Shown: positions 1-6,283 of the stretch, one piece after another | How the letters are laid out: each line of letters opens with the position of its first letter | Position numbering within the stretch: the stretch's first letter is position 1 | NCBI GenBank assembly: GCA_021827285.1 | Contig: JAKAWM010000010.1 | Span: forward strand, 1-15,057 | DNA: 15,057 bases | Reading direction: 5' to 3' | Source of the DNA: Actinomycetes bacterium | GTDB lineage: Bacteria > Actinomycetota > Acidimicrobiia > Acidimicrobiales > Palsa-688 | Program-made: the position numbers and the translations under genes | Notes under the pieces: model-generated | What the model was told of the DNA's origin: nothing | What the model saw: only the letters and a program-made list of their open reading frames with translations | Databases searched by the model: none

Positions 1-185
1 TGGCCAAGAAGGCTCTCATAGTAAAGGCGCAGCGAAAGCCCAAGTACAAGGTACGGGCCTACACGAGATGCCAGCGCTGCGGTCGACCGCACTCAGTGTT
101 GCGTACGTTCGGGCTCTGCCGTATCTGCGTGCGCGAGCTCGTCCATGCGGGAGAGATCCCCGGCGTCACTAAGGCGAGTTGGTAG
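1..185 (+). CDS. rpsZ: 30S ribosomal protein S14 type Z (uS14), first base of the start codon missing
   Basis: Small-subunit protein S14, which binds the 16S rRNA 3' domain in the 30S head. The window opens on TG followed by GCC AAG AAG, so the A of the ATG lies just outside; the complete protein would be 61 residues, the usual length of the short zinc form. Two CxxC pairs (C24/C27 and C40/C43, counting the missing Met as 1) form the zinc ribbon, and the protein ends in the family-typical KASW. Its position directly before rpsH is the normal spc-operon place, after rplE. The stop TAG lies within the GGTAGGAGGT that also supplies the ribosome-binding site of rpsH. Identification is secure; only the 5' end is cut. 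Confidence 0.96.
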   Translation, partial: AKKALIVKAQRKPKYKVRAYTRCQRCGRPHSVLRTFGLCRICVRELVHAGEIPGVTKASW

Positions 186-195
186 GAGGTCCACG

Positions 196-600
196 ATGAC
201 GATGACCGACCCCATTGCCGACATGCTGACCAGGCTGCGCAACGCGAACGTGGCGCACCGCGATGTGGTGCGCATGCCCTCCTCCAAGTTGAAGGAGTCC
301 CTGGCGGCTATCTTGTTGCGCGAGGGGTACATTTCCAGCTTCAAGGTCGTGGAGGAAGAACGCCGGCCGGGACGCGTGCTCGAAGTGAGCATGAAGTACA
401 CCTCTGATCGCTCGCGTACGATCTCTGGCTTGCGGCGGGTCTCCAAGCCTGGGCTGCGCGTCTACACCGGAGCCGACAAACTGCCCCGTGTCTTCGGCGG
501 GCTCGGTGTGGCAGTCGTGTCTACCAGCCAGGGCCTCATGACTGACCGTGAGGCGCGCAAGCGCCGCGTGGGTGGCGAAGTTCTTTGCTACGTATGGTGA
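196..600 (+). CDS. rpsH: 30S ribosomal protein S8 (uS8)
   Basis: S8 binds the central domain of 16S rRNA, is needed for early 30S assembly, and in other bacteria represses the spc operon. The product is 134 residues, starting MTMTDPIADMLTRLRNAN, a characteristic S8 N-terminus. The C-terminal part carries the conserved STSQGLMTDREARKRRVGGE segment and ends CYVW. I chose the ATG at 196 because AGGAGGT at 184-190 sits 5 bases upstream; the frame is open further upstream, and an ATG at 202 is a possible alternative. Only 10 bases separate it from rpsZ, so the two are surely cotranscribed. I did not test for an S8-binding autoregulatory hairpin. Confidence 0.96.
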   Translation: MTMTDPIADMLTRLRNANVAHRDVVRMPSSKLKESLAAILLREGYISSFKVVEEERRPGRVLEVSMKYTSDRSRTISGLRRVSKPGLRVYTGADKLPRVFGGLGVAVVSTSQGLMTDREARKRRVGGEVLCYVW

Positions 601-616
601 GCCGGAGGAGGTCTGC

Positions 617-1156
617 ATGTCCCGAATAGGCCGTACCCCTGTGCCGGTCCCGGCTGGTGTCAACGTCGCCCTCGAAGGGCGCACCGTCACCGTTAGCGGG
701 CCGCGGGGTTCGCTGAGCCATGAGCTGGCTGGGCTGATCACCGTGCGCCAGGAGGGCCAGGTGCTGATGGTGGAACGTCCCGACGACGAAAGGCGTAGCC
801 GATCGTTGCATGGGCTGACCCGCACCCTGGTCAACAACATGGTGGTAGGCGTGACGTCTGGTTTCACCAAGGATCTGGAGATCGTTGGCGTTGGCTACCG
901 GGCGGTGCCCAAGGGCCCGGGCACCATCGAACTGGCTCTTGGCTTTTCGCACCCGGTCACCGTGGATGCGCCGGAGGGCATCACCTTCGAGGTGCCTGCG
1001 CCGACGCGGGTGACCGTCAAGGGCAGCGATAAGCAACTGGTTGGCGAGGTGGCGGCCAAGATCCGCAAGATCCGCAAGCCCGAGCCCTACAAGGGCAAGG
1101 GGGTCCGCTACGCGGGTGAAGTCGTGCGCCGCAAGGCAGGCAAGGCGGCCAAATGA
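617..1156 (+). CDS. rplF: 50S ribosomal protein L6 (uL6)
   Basis: Large-subunit protein L6, located near the factor-binding site and the sarcin-ricin loop. It has 179 residues, normal for the family. The start is MSRIGRTPVPVPAGV and the end includes EPYKGKGVRYAGEVVRRKAGK, the conserved L6 C-terminal rRNA-binding signature. The ATG at 617 is preceded by GGAGGAGGT at about 604-612, a strong ribosome-binding site. The frame stays open back to 548, but that part overlaps rpsH and shows no L6 similarity. It lies 16 bases after rpsH and 19 before rplR. Confidence 0.96.
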   Translation: MSRIGRTPVPVPAGVNVALEGRTVTVSGPRGSLSHELAGLITVRQEGQVLMVERPDDERRSRSLHGLTRTLVNNMVVGVTSGFTKDLEIVGVGYRAVPKGPGTIELALGFSHPVTVDAPEGITFEVPAPTRVTVKGSDKQLVGEVAAKIRKIRKPEPYKGKGVRYAGEVVRRKAGKAAK

Positions 1157-1175
1157 GCGAGGCATCGAGGAGCAT

Positions 1176-1541
1176 ATGAGCAATGTGAAGGACAAACGGG
1201 GGGCGCTTAGCCGGCGCCATTACCGCGTTCGCAAGAAGGTGGGCGGCACTCCCGAGCGGCCGCGCCTCGCCGTCTTCCGCTCTAACCGCCACATATCGGC
1301 GCAGGTGATAGATGACGTGGCGGGGCGGACGCTGGCCAGCGCCTCGTCGCTCGAGGCACCCCTGCGTGGCCGTGGGCCTACCGGCAACCGGGTAGCTTCT
1401 GGAGCCGTGGGAAAGTTGGTGGCTGAGCGAGCGTTGGCGGTGGGCGTTACCAAGGTCGCCTTTGATCGCGGCGGCTTCCTCTACCACGGTAGGGTGGCCG
1501 CTTTGGCTGACGCCGCCCGTGAAGCGGGACTGGAGTTTTGA
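1176..1541 (+). CDS. rplR: 50S ribosomal protein L18 (uL18)
   Basis: L18 binds 5S rRNA and, with L5, anchors the central protuberance of the 50S subunit. The product is 121 residues, normal length. Recognisable segments are the basic N-terminus (RRHYRVRKKVGGTPERPRL), the AVFRSNRHISAQVIDD strand, and the C-terminal FDRGGFLYHGRVAALADAAR motif. The ATG at 1176 is preceded by GAGGAG at 1167-1172, with short spacing. The open frame extends upstream into rplF, but that part reads as off-frame L6 sequence. The stop TGA (1539-1541) ends two bases before the rpsE ATG, so the genes are probably translationally coupled. Confidence 0.96.
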   Translation: MSNVKDKRGALSRRHYRVRKKVGGTPERPRLAVFRSNRHISAQVIDDVAGRTLASASSLEAPLRGRGPTGNRVASGAVGKLVAERALAVGVTKVAFDRGGFLYHGRVAALADAAREAGLEF

Positions 1542-1543
1542 GC

Positions 1544-2209
1544 ATGACCGACCAGCAGAACCTGGGCCCTCGGGGAGGGGTCCCCAAAGACCAGCAGTAC
1601 CAGGGCCCTCGGGGAGGGGCCCCCAAAGACCAGCAGTACCAGGGCCCTCGGGGAGGGGCCCCCAAAGACCAGCAGTACCAGGACCGGACCATCAAGGTCA
1701 ACCGGGTGGCCAAGGTCGTGAAGGGAGGTCGGCGGTTCAGCTTCGCCGCCCTCATGGTGATCGGGGACAGTGCTGGCACCGTTGGCCTGGGTTACGGCAA
1801 GGCCAAGGAGGCTGGGCTCGCCGTCCAAAAGGGCATCGAGGAGGCCAAGAAGAACCTGTTCAGCGTGGCCCTGGCCGGGTCCACCATCACTCACCCGGTG
1901 GTGGGCGAGGCGGGGGCCGGGCGGGTCTTGCTGCGGCCGGCCGCCCCAGGCACAGGGGTGATCGCCGGTGGCGCCGCCCGCCCGATACTGGAGATGGCTG
2001 GAGTGCGCGATGTGATAGCCAAGTCGCTCGGCTCTTCCAACAGCATCAACGTCGCCCAAGCCACCATTGCCGGGCTGCGAGCGCTGATGCGCCCCGACGA
2101 GGTGGCTCGCCGGCGGGGCCTTTCGCCCGAAGAGGTCACACCGGGCGGGGTGCTAAGGGCCTACCGGGGTTCACAGCGTGGCGCCTACGTACCTTCGGAG
2201 GTGGCATGA
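1544..2209 (+). CDS. rpsE: 30S ribosomal protein S5 (uS5) with a repeat-bearing N-terminal extension
   Basis: S5 sits at the mRNA entry side of the 30S subunit and affects decoding accuracy and helicase activity. The core begins near residue 47 (DRTIKVNRVAKVVKGGRR) and contains the double-stranded-RNA-binding-like fold (FSFAALMVIGD, VGLGYGKAKE) and the conserved ATP-like loop RPAAPGTGVIAGG, then SLGSSNSINVAQAT. The total is 221 residues against about 165 in E. coli; actinobacterial S5 proteins commonly have low-complexity N-terminal extensions. Here residues 3-41 are three copies of a 13-residue unit (DQQYQGPRGGAPK type) plus a partial fourth, encoded by a 39-bp tandem repeat. The start is ATG 1544, with GGAG at 1532-1535 upstream; an in-frame TTG at 1538 overlapping the rplR stop is an alternative. 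It is clearly in the spc operon and overlaps rpmD. Confidence 0.95.
   Translation: MTDQQNLGPRGGVPKDQQYQGPRGGAPKDQQYQGPRGGAPKDQQYQDRTIKVNRVAKVVKGGRRFSFAALMVIGDSAGTVGLGYGKAKEAGLAVQKGIEEAKKNLFSVALAGSTITHPVVGEAGAGRVLLRPAAPGTGVIAGGAARPILEMAGVRDVIAKSLGSSNSINVAQATIAGLRALMRPDEVARRRGLSPEEVTPGGVLRAYRGSQRGAYVPSEVA
1550..1682 (+). repeat. 39-bp in-frame tandem repeat (3 full copies plus a 16-bp partial) in the 5' end of rpsE
   Basis: Unit 1 is 1550-1588, unit 2 is 1589-1627 and unit 3 is 1628-1666, with a partial copy at 1667-1682. Units 2 and 3 are identical by eye; unit 1 differs at a few positions (AACCTG for TACCAG, and T for C near its end). Each unit is 13 codons, so the frame is kept. Each carries GGGCCCTCGGGGAGGGG, which can fold into a GC-rich hairpin and supplies G-runs. 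Confidence 0.95.
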
Positions 2210-2451
2210 TGGCCGCGCGCCGTAGCCCGGGCACCGAAACGGGTGCCACCCGCCGCCGGCCGGCCGACAAGCAGTTGGTTGTCCGCCAGTACCGTTCCGC
2301 AATCGGCTCCAAGCCAAAACACCGAGGGACGCTGCGTGCTCTCGGCCTGGGGCGTGTAGGGCGGGCTGCTTCACTGCCGGATCGTCCCGAGATCAGGGGG
2401 ATGCTGGCTCGGGTGCCACATCTGGTCGAGGTGTTGGAGGAGGCCAAATGA
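2206..2451 (+). CDS. rpmD: 50S ribosomal protein L30 (uL30)
   Basis: Large-subunit L30, found in the spc operon between rpsE and rplO in most bacteria that have it. The product is 81 residues; the conserved domain of about 60 residues starts near KQLVVRQYRSAIGSKPKHRGTLRALGLGRVGR, with the characteristic pattern of a short strand, S-x-I-G and T-L-x-x-L-G-L. About 20 residues of basic, low-complexity sequence precede it. The ATG at 2206 overlaps the rpsE stop (ATGA); a second ATG at 2209 would have better spacing from GGAGG (2197-2201), so the true start may be one codon later. The stop overlaps the rplO start. Confidence 0.93.
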   Translation: MMAARRSPGTETGATRRRPADKQLVVRQYRSAIGSKPKHRGTLRALGLGRVGRAASLPDRPEIRGMLARVPHLVEVLEEAK

Positions 2452-2936
2452 AGTTGCACGATCTGCAACCGGCGCCCGGCTCCAAGCGGTCCCGCAGGCG
2501 CGTGGGCCGGGGCATTGCCGGTAAGGGTGGCAAGACGGCTGGGCGCGGCACCAAGGGCGCTGGCGCCCGAGACAACCCCAAACCCGGGTTCGAGGGAGGC
2601 CAGTTGCCGCTTTCGCAGCGGATCCCCAAGCTGAAGGGCTTCAAGAACCCCTTCCGGGTTGAGTACGCCGTCATCAACTTGGCCATGCTGGAGCGCTTTG
2701 AGGGTGTCATGGTCACTCCCGAGACGCTCCGAGATGCCGGCCTGGTCCGCAAGACGGGGCTGGTCAAGGTGCTCGGCGGGGGGGAGCTCCACCGGAAGTT
2801 GACCGTTTCCGCCCACGCCTTTTCGGCTACGGCAGTCGCGGCCATCGAGGCAGCCGGAGGGTCCACCCATGTGCTGGCGTTACCGTTCGGCCACGGCCGC
2901 CCCCCGGCCCGAGGCAATGCCCTAACCAACCGATGA
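2448..2936 (+). CDS. rplO: 50S ribosomal protein L15 (uL15)
   Basis: L15 is a late-assembling large-subunit protein that binds 23S rRNA. It has 162 residues. The N-terminal third is the typical glycine/arginine-rich extended arm (RRVGRGIAGKGGKTAGRGTKG, then FEGGQLPLSQRIPKLKGF), and the C-terminal globular part contains VLGGGELHRKLTVSAHAFSATA, a conserved L15 segment. The ATG at 2448 overlaps the rpmD stop as ATGA, with GGAGG about seven bases upstream inside rpmD. The last 20 residues are less conserved. The next gene, secY, follows after a 59-base gap. Confidence 0.96.
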   Translation: MKLHDLQPAPGSKRSRRRVGRGIAGKGGKTAGRGTKGAGARDNPKPGFEGGQLPLSQRIPKLKGFKNPFRVEYAVINLAMLERFEGVMVTPETLRDAGLVRKTGLVKVLGGGELHRKLTVSAHAFSATAVAAIEAAGGSTHVLALPFGHGRPPARGNALTNR

Positions 2937-2969
2937 GCGCTGACCAGCCTTGCCCACGGTGCAAGCGCT
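2936..2969 (+). other. Imperfect hairpin in the rplO-secY gap
   Basis: AGCG (2936-2939) can pair with CGCT (2966-2969), and CTTGC (2949-2953) with GCAAG (2961-2965) around a 7-base loop, leaving an asymmetric bulge. This is the only sizeable gap between the ribosomal genes and secY. It could be a weak attenuator, an RNA-processing site or chance; there is no T tract after it. Confidence 0.3.
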
Positions 2970-2995
2970 AGTTTGAGAACAGTTAGAGGTCCATC

Positions 2996-4324
2996 ATGCC
3001 CATGCCCACCAGCCTCCGCAACCTAAAGGCCGCCTTCCTCATAAGCGACCTACGGGGCAAGATCTTCTTCACCCTGTTCATCATCGCCGTGTACAGGCTC
3101 GGTGCCAACATAATCACGCCCGGCATCGATTTTAACGCCGTCCAGTCGCTCGAGGCGGCGGCGAGCCATGGCGGTGTGATCTCCTACCTCAACCTTTTCT
3201 CCGGCGGCGCCCTTACCAAGATGGCGGTGTTCGGGCTGGGGATCATGCCCTACATCACGGCCTCCATCATCATCCAGCTGCTCATGGTGGTCATCCCCAA
3301 GTTCGAACAGTGGCGCGATGAAGGGCCCTCTGGTCAGCGCAAGCTGACGCAGGTCACCCGCTACATGACCATCGCTTTGGCCATCATGCAGTCGACGGGC
3401 CTGGCTTATGCGTTCCACAACGGCGGCGGCGGCCTCTTGGGCACGACGGTGCCCCTCAACGTTGACCTGATCCCCAAGTTCACCGTGCCACGCGTGCTGC
3501 TGATCGTGCTCACGATGACCGCGGGCACGGTGGTCGTCATGTGGCTGGCCGAGCTCATCACCCAACGCGGTGTCGGGCAGGGTATGTCGGTGCTCATCTT
3601 CACCAACGTCATCGCAGGGCTCCCCACCCAAGGAGACCAGCTGCTCAAGTCGGCAGGGTCGGCCAAGTTCGGGTTCCTGGTCCTCCTCTCCCTTATCTTC
3701 CTCGTGGCGATCGTCTTCATCGAGCAGTGCCAGAGGCGCATACCGGTGACCTTCGCCAAAAGAGTGGTCGGCAGACGCATGTACGGTGGCCAGAGCACGT
3801 ACATACCCATGAAGCTGAACACGGGCGGGGTCGTCCCCATCATCTTTGCGGCTTCGGTCCTGTACTTCCCCATCCTCATCTCCAACGTGTTCCCCAGCAC
3901 GGGCTGGGGCAAGAGGGTCCAAGATTGGATCAGTGCCAACCTGGCCCAGCCCAGCAGCTTCTGGTACATAGCCATATACGGTGCCCTGATCCTCGTCTTC
4001 GCTTACTTCTACGCGGCCATCACCTTTGATCCCCACCAGCAGTCAGATGTGATCCGTAAGCAGGGGGGTTATATCCCTGGTATTCGCCCCGGCCCGCCGA
4101 CCGAACGCCACTTGCAGAACATCCTCACCCGGATCACCCTGCCCGGTGCGCTCTTCCTGGCCCTGATAGCCCTGCTGCCGTCCATCTTCCTGGGCGTGTG
4201 GAACATCCAGAACTACCCCTTCGCGGGGACCACCATCCTCATTGCCGTCGGTGTCGCCCTGGAGACCATGAAGCAGGTGGACAGCCAACTTATGCTGCGC
4301 AACTACGAAGGTTTCTTGCGCTGA
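2996..4324 (+). CDS. secY: Protein translocase subunit SecY
   Basis: SecY is the channel subunit of the SecYEG translocon in the cytoplasmic membrane, exporting unfolded proteins and inserting membrane proteins. The product is 442 residues, normal length, with about ten predicted hydrophobic segments. Visible landmarks are the N-terminal RGKIFFTLFIIAVYRLGANI (first transmembrane segment), the plug-region YLNLFSGGALTKMAVFGLGI, the IMPYITASIIIQLL segment, TQRGVGQGMSVLIF, the cytoplasmic loop FAKRVVGRRMYGGQSTYIP, and RPGPPTERHLQNILTRITLPGA. The ATG at 2996 follows AGAGGT (2985-2990); an ATG at 3002 is also possible. It is the usual spc-operon gene between rplO and adk, and its stop overlaps the adk start. 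Confidence 0.97.
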   Translation: MPMPTSLRNLKAAFLISDLRGKIFFTLFIIAVYRLGANIITPGIDFNAVQSLEAAASHGGVISYLNLFSGGALTKMAVFGLGIMPYITASIIIQLLMVVIPKFEQWRDEGPSGQRKLTQVTRYMTIALAIMQSTGLAYAFHNGGGGLLGTTVPLNVDLIPKFTVPRVLLIVLTMTAGTVVVMWLAELITQRGVGQGMSVLIFTNVIAGLPTQGDQLLKSAGSAKFGFLVLLSLIFLVAIVFIEQCQRRIPVTFAKRVVGRRMYGGQSTYIPMKLNTGGVVPIIFAASVLYFPILISNVFPSTGWGKRVQDWISANLAQPSSFWYIAIYGALILVFAYFYAAITFDPHQQSDVIRKQGGYIPGIRPGPPTERHLQNILTRITLPGALFLALIALLPSIFLGVWNIQNYPFAGTTILIAVGVALETMKQVDSQLMLRNYEGFLR

Positions 4325-5034
4325 TGGACGGAGCCAGCTCGGCCACCCCCGGGCCGGCCGCGGCGGGTGTGGCCGGGGCAGGGGTGCCGGTGCGCGTGAT
4401 CGTTTTGGGCAAGCAGGGCGCGGGCAAGGGCACTCAGGCCGCCCGGCTCTCCGAGCGTTACGGGGTCCCGCACATCTCGACCGGCGATGCCTTCCGGGCG
4501 GCCGTCCGGTCCGGGTCAGCGCTGGGCGTGAAGGCCAAGACCTACATGGATGCGGGTGAGCTCGTACCCGATGACCTCGTGATCGGGATAGTGAGGGAAT
4601 ACCTGAGCGGTGAGGGTACCGGGGGTTTCGTGCTGGACGGCTTCCCTCGCAACGTGGCCCAAGCCCAAGCTCTGTCGGACATGCTGGCACCCGAGCACCT
4701 CGATGCCGTGGTCAACCTCGACGTGAGCACCGAGGAGGTCCTTCACCGCCTAGCTGGCCGGCGGGTCTGCCAGAGCTGCGGCGCCACCTACAACGTCGTG
4801 GACAACCCCCCTCAGGTGGCCGGGAGGTGCGACGTATGCGGTGGGGTGGTGGCTCAGCGAGCCGATGACACCGAAGAGGCCATACGTTTGAGGCTGGAAA
4901 TCTACGAATCGGCCACCGCGCCGCTGATCGACTGGTACGCCAAGCAGGGGCTGGTGGCCACCGTGGACGCGGCTGGCCCTCCCGACGAAGTGGCCGAGCG
5001 GGTCTTGGCCGCCGTTGAGGGCGCCCGGCGCTAG
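4324..5034 (+). CDS. adk: Adenylate kinase, zinc-LID type
   Basis: Catalyses ATP + AMP = 2 ADP in the cytoplasm. Counting from ATG 4324, the P-loop GKQGAGKGT is residues 29-37, the AMP-binding part follows (HISTGDAFRAAVR, then GFVLDGFPRN), and the LID carries a four-cysteine zinc site (C149/C152 and C169/C172) as in many Gram-positive enzymes. The DDTEEAIRLRLEIY segment supplies the conserved arginines. The product is 236 residues. The first 22 or so (MDGASSATPGPAAAGVAGAG) are an Ala/Gly/Pro-rich extension that most Adk proteins lack. I keep this start because the ATG overlaps the secY stop (TGATG); GTG codons at 4384, 4390 and 4396 could begin a shorter, more typical protein. Last gene of the spc run here. 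Confidence 0.95.
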   Translation: MDGASSATPGPAAAGVAGAGVPVRVIVLGKQGAGKGTQAARLSERYGVPHISTGDAFRAAVRSGSALGVKAKTYMDAGELVPDDLVIGIVREYLSGEGTGGFVLDGFPRNVAQAQALSDMLAPEHLDAVVNLDVSTEEVLHRLAGRRVCQSCGATYNVVDNPPQVAGRCDVCGGVVAQRADDTEEAIRLRLEIYESATAPLIDWYAKQGLVATVDAAGPPDEVAERVLAAVEGARR

Positions 5035-5040
5035 CCTCGG

Positions 5041-5080
5041 GCTTGACGGCAGGCCGCCCGCCCAAGGGGGCCCGTCAAGC
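5041..5080. terminator. Candidate bidirectional terminator between convergent adk and the STAS gene
   Basis: GCTTGACGG (5041-5049) is a perfect 9-bp inverted match to CCGTCAAGC (5072-5080). The GC-rich interior may pair further (CCC at 5061-5063 against GGG). It starts 6 bases after the adk stop and includes the stop codon of the minus-strand STAS gene, so it can serve both transcripts. A run of A at 5095-5101 gives the minus strand a T run, but on the coding side before the hairpin. No T tract follows on the plus strand. Confidence 0.6.
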
Positions 5081-5419
5081 TACGACAGGGTCCGAAAAAA
5101 AGCTGGTCACGTCCCCCAATGCGGGGAGCACCGGGACAATGCGGGGTAGGCCGACCATCTTGAGCACCCGGTCAACCGATGGCCTCGGAGCGCACAGTAC
5201 AACCTCCCCGCCCATCTCGCGTATGCGGCGGACGGCACCGATCAGCGCGCCCAAGCCAGAGGAGTCCACAAAAGGGACAGACGAGAGCTCGAAAACCACC
5301 CGGCCGGTTGCCGGCAACCCAGCAACGGCGCTCCTGAGCTCGGGCGCGGTGTGCTGCTCCAGGTTGCCTGCCAGGCGGCAGACCAATGCTTCGCCCGTCT
5401 GCTCAATACTGATAAGCAC
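5075..5419 (-). CDS. STAS-domain protein, anti-sigma factor antagonist (SpoIIAA/RsbV type)
   Basis: A single-domain STAS protein of 114 residues. Such proteins bind an anti-sigma kinase and free an alternative sigma factor, switched by phosphorylation of a serine. The phospho-site motif is FVDSSGLG with S53 in the SpoIIAA Ser58 position, preceded by VVFELSSVPFVD and followed by the helix LGALIGAVRRIREMGG and strand EVVLCAP, as in the family. The start is GTG (complement of 5417-5419) with a very strong AAAGGAGGT ribosome-binding site (complement of 5424-5432). It is transcribed divergently from the response regulator and convergently with adk. No anti-sigma kinase or sigma gene is in the window, so its partner is unknown. 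A 7-T run near the 3' end encodes FF. Confidence 0.88.
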   Translation of the reverse strand: MLISIEQTGEALVCRLAGNLEQHTAPELRSAVAGLPATGRVVFELSSVPFVDSSGLGALIGAVRRIREMGGEVVLCAPRPSVDRVLKMVGLPRIVPVLPALGDVTSFFSDPVVA

Positions 5420-5599
5420 GATTACCTCCTTTGGCCGCCCCAGGTCCCTATCATGCTCCCCGAGTGTGAGGGTGGCCGCGACCCGCGGTAACAGCCTTGT
5501 AACAGTCGCCGTGCTGCATCGCCCCCAGACCCCCAGTGCTTGTAATCATGGGCTGGTCCCCGGGCGCAGCCAGGCTTAAGGTTAGGAGGGGCCCGTCTG
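5420..5599. promoter_or_regulatory. Divergent intergenic region between the STAS gene and the regulator operon
   Basis: These 180 bases must hold the promoters of both the minus-strand STAS gene and the plus-strand two-component operon. Besides the STAS ribosome-binding site and AGGAGG (5584-5589) for the regulator, the clearest element is the direct repeat at 5488-5505. I could not assign convincing -35/-10 pairs; TAAGGT (5577-5582) and TGTAAT (5541-5546) are weak candidates for the plus strand. Confidence 0.6.
5488..5505 (+). promoter_or_regulatory. Direct repeat GTAACAG-N4-GTAACAG, candidate MtrA-like box
   Basis: GTAACAG at 5488-5494 recurs at 5499-5505, exactly 11 bp (one helical turn) later, as expected for tandem half-sites of OmpR-family regulators. 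MtrA sites described in actinobacteria are direct repeats of GTAAC/GTCAC type, so this is a plausible autoregulatory site. It lies 94 bases before the start codon of the adjacent OmpR-type regulator. Functional assignment is inference. Confidence 0.5.
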
Positions 5600-6283
5600 G
5601 TGGCCACACGGCTCCTGCTCATAGAAGACGACGAGAACATCAGGGCGTCGCTCGGCATGCTCATGCAGCAGGAGGGCTACGCCATCTCCGAGGCCGGGAC
5701 CGGCGAGGACGGTCTGCGCATCTTCGCCGAGAGCCAGCCGGATGTGGTCCTGGTTGACATCATGCTTCCTGGGATAGACGGCTTCGAGGTCACCCGGCAG
5801 CTGCGCCGTGCCAGCGATGTGCCCGTGATCTTCGTCTCTGCCCGGACCGATACCCATGACATCGTGGCGGGCTTGGAGGCGGGGGCGGACGATTACCTCA
5901 CCAAGCCCGTGATGGCCAAAGAGCTGTCGGCGCGCATACGCGCCCTGTTGCGCCGTGCCCAGCCGGGTGCCCGCGGAGAGACTGTTCATACTTTCGGGTA
6001 CCTCCAAGTCCACCCTGAGGCCGGCGTCGTCCGCAAAGATGGCACGGACGTGGCCCTGACCCGGACCGAGTTCCGGCTCCTGTGCGAACTGGCCGCCCGT
6101 CCTGGATGGGTCCTGTCTCGTCCCCAGCTGCTGTACCGCGTCTGGGGCTATGACTACTTTGGGGATACGCGCCTGGTCGATGTGCATGTGGGTCGTTTGA
6201 GGGCCAAGGTCGAACGCGATCCCTCGACCCCAGAGCTGATCGTGACGGTGCGGGGCCTCGGGTACAAGCTTCAGCCACCGTGA
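5600..6283 (+). CDS. mtrA: OmpR-family response regulator, MtrA-like
   Basis: A DNA-binding response regulator of 227 residues. The receiver domain (about 1-118) has the acidic pair D10/D11, phospho-acceptor D53 in VVLVDIMLPG, S80 in the switch position (VIFVSAR) and K102 in DDYLTKP. The C-terminal domain (about 130-227) is an OmpR/PhoB winged helix: LTRTEFRLLCELA, then VLSRPQLLYRVWGYDYFGDTR, the recognition helix VDVHVGRLRAKVE and the wing VRGLGYKL. The start is GTG 5600 with AGGAGG at 5584-5589. The stop overlaps the kinase start (TGATG). The mtrA name rests on the operon arrangement (regulator, kinase, GerMN lipoprotein) and the upstream GTAACAG repeat; a CseB or PhoP-type relative cannot be ruled out. 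MtrA controls cell-wall and division genes in other actinobacteria. Confidence 0.85.
   Translation: MATRLLLIEDDENIRASLGMLMQQEGYAISEAGTGEDGLRIFAESQPDVVLVDIMLPGIDGFEVTRQLRRASDVPVIFVSARTDTHDIVAGLEAGADDYLTKPVMAKELSARIRALLRRAQPGARGETVHTFGYLQVHPEAGVVRKDGTDVALTRTEFRLLCELAARPGWVLSRPQLLYRVWGYDYFGDTRLVDVHVGRLRAKVERDPSTPELIVTVRGLGYKLQPP

Noticed and set aside
1550..1682. Repeat considered as a CRISPR array or non-coding satellite
   Set aside because: Units adjoin with no spacers, keep the S5 reading frame and encode its N-terminal extension.
1462..2205. Plus-strand open frame running through rplR and rpsE into rpmD
   Set aside because: Only the last 81 codons are L30; the rest is the rpsE repeat and core read in the wrong frame.
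3050..4036. Long open frame (328 codons) on the minus strand across secY
   Set aside because: Highly charged, low-complexity translation (rich in D, E, H, G) that is the complement of secY codons in GC-rich DNA; no ribosome-binding site or recognisable domain.
5095..5101. Run of seven A as a frameshift site in the STAS gene
   Set aside because: Falls in the last codons (FF), after the complete STAS domain; no frame disruption seen.
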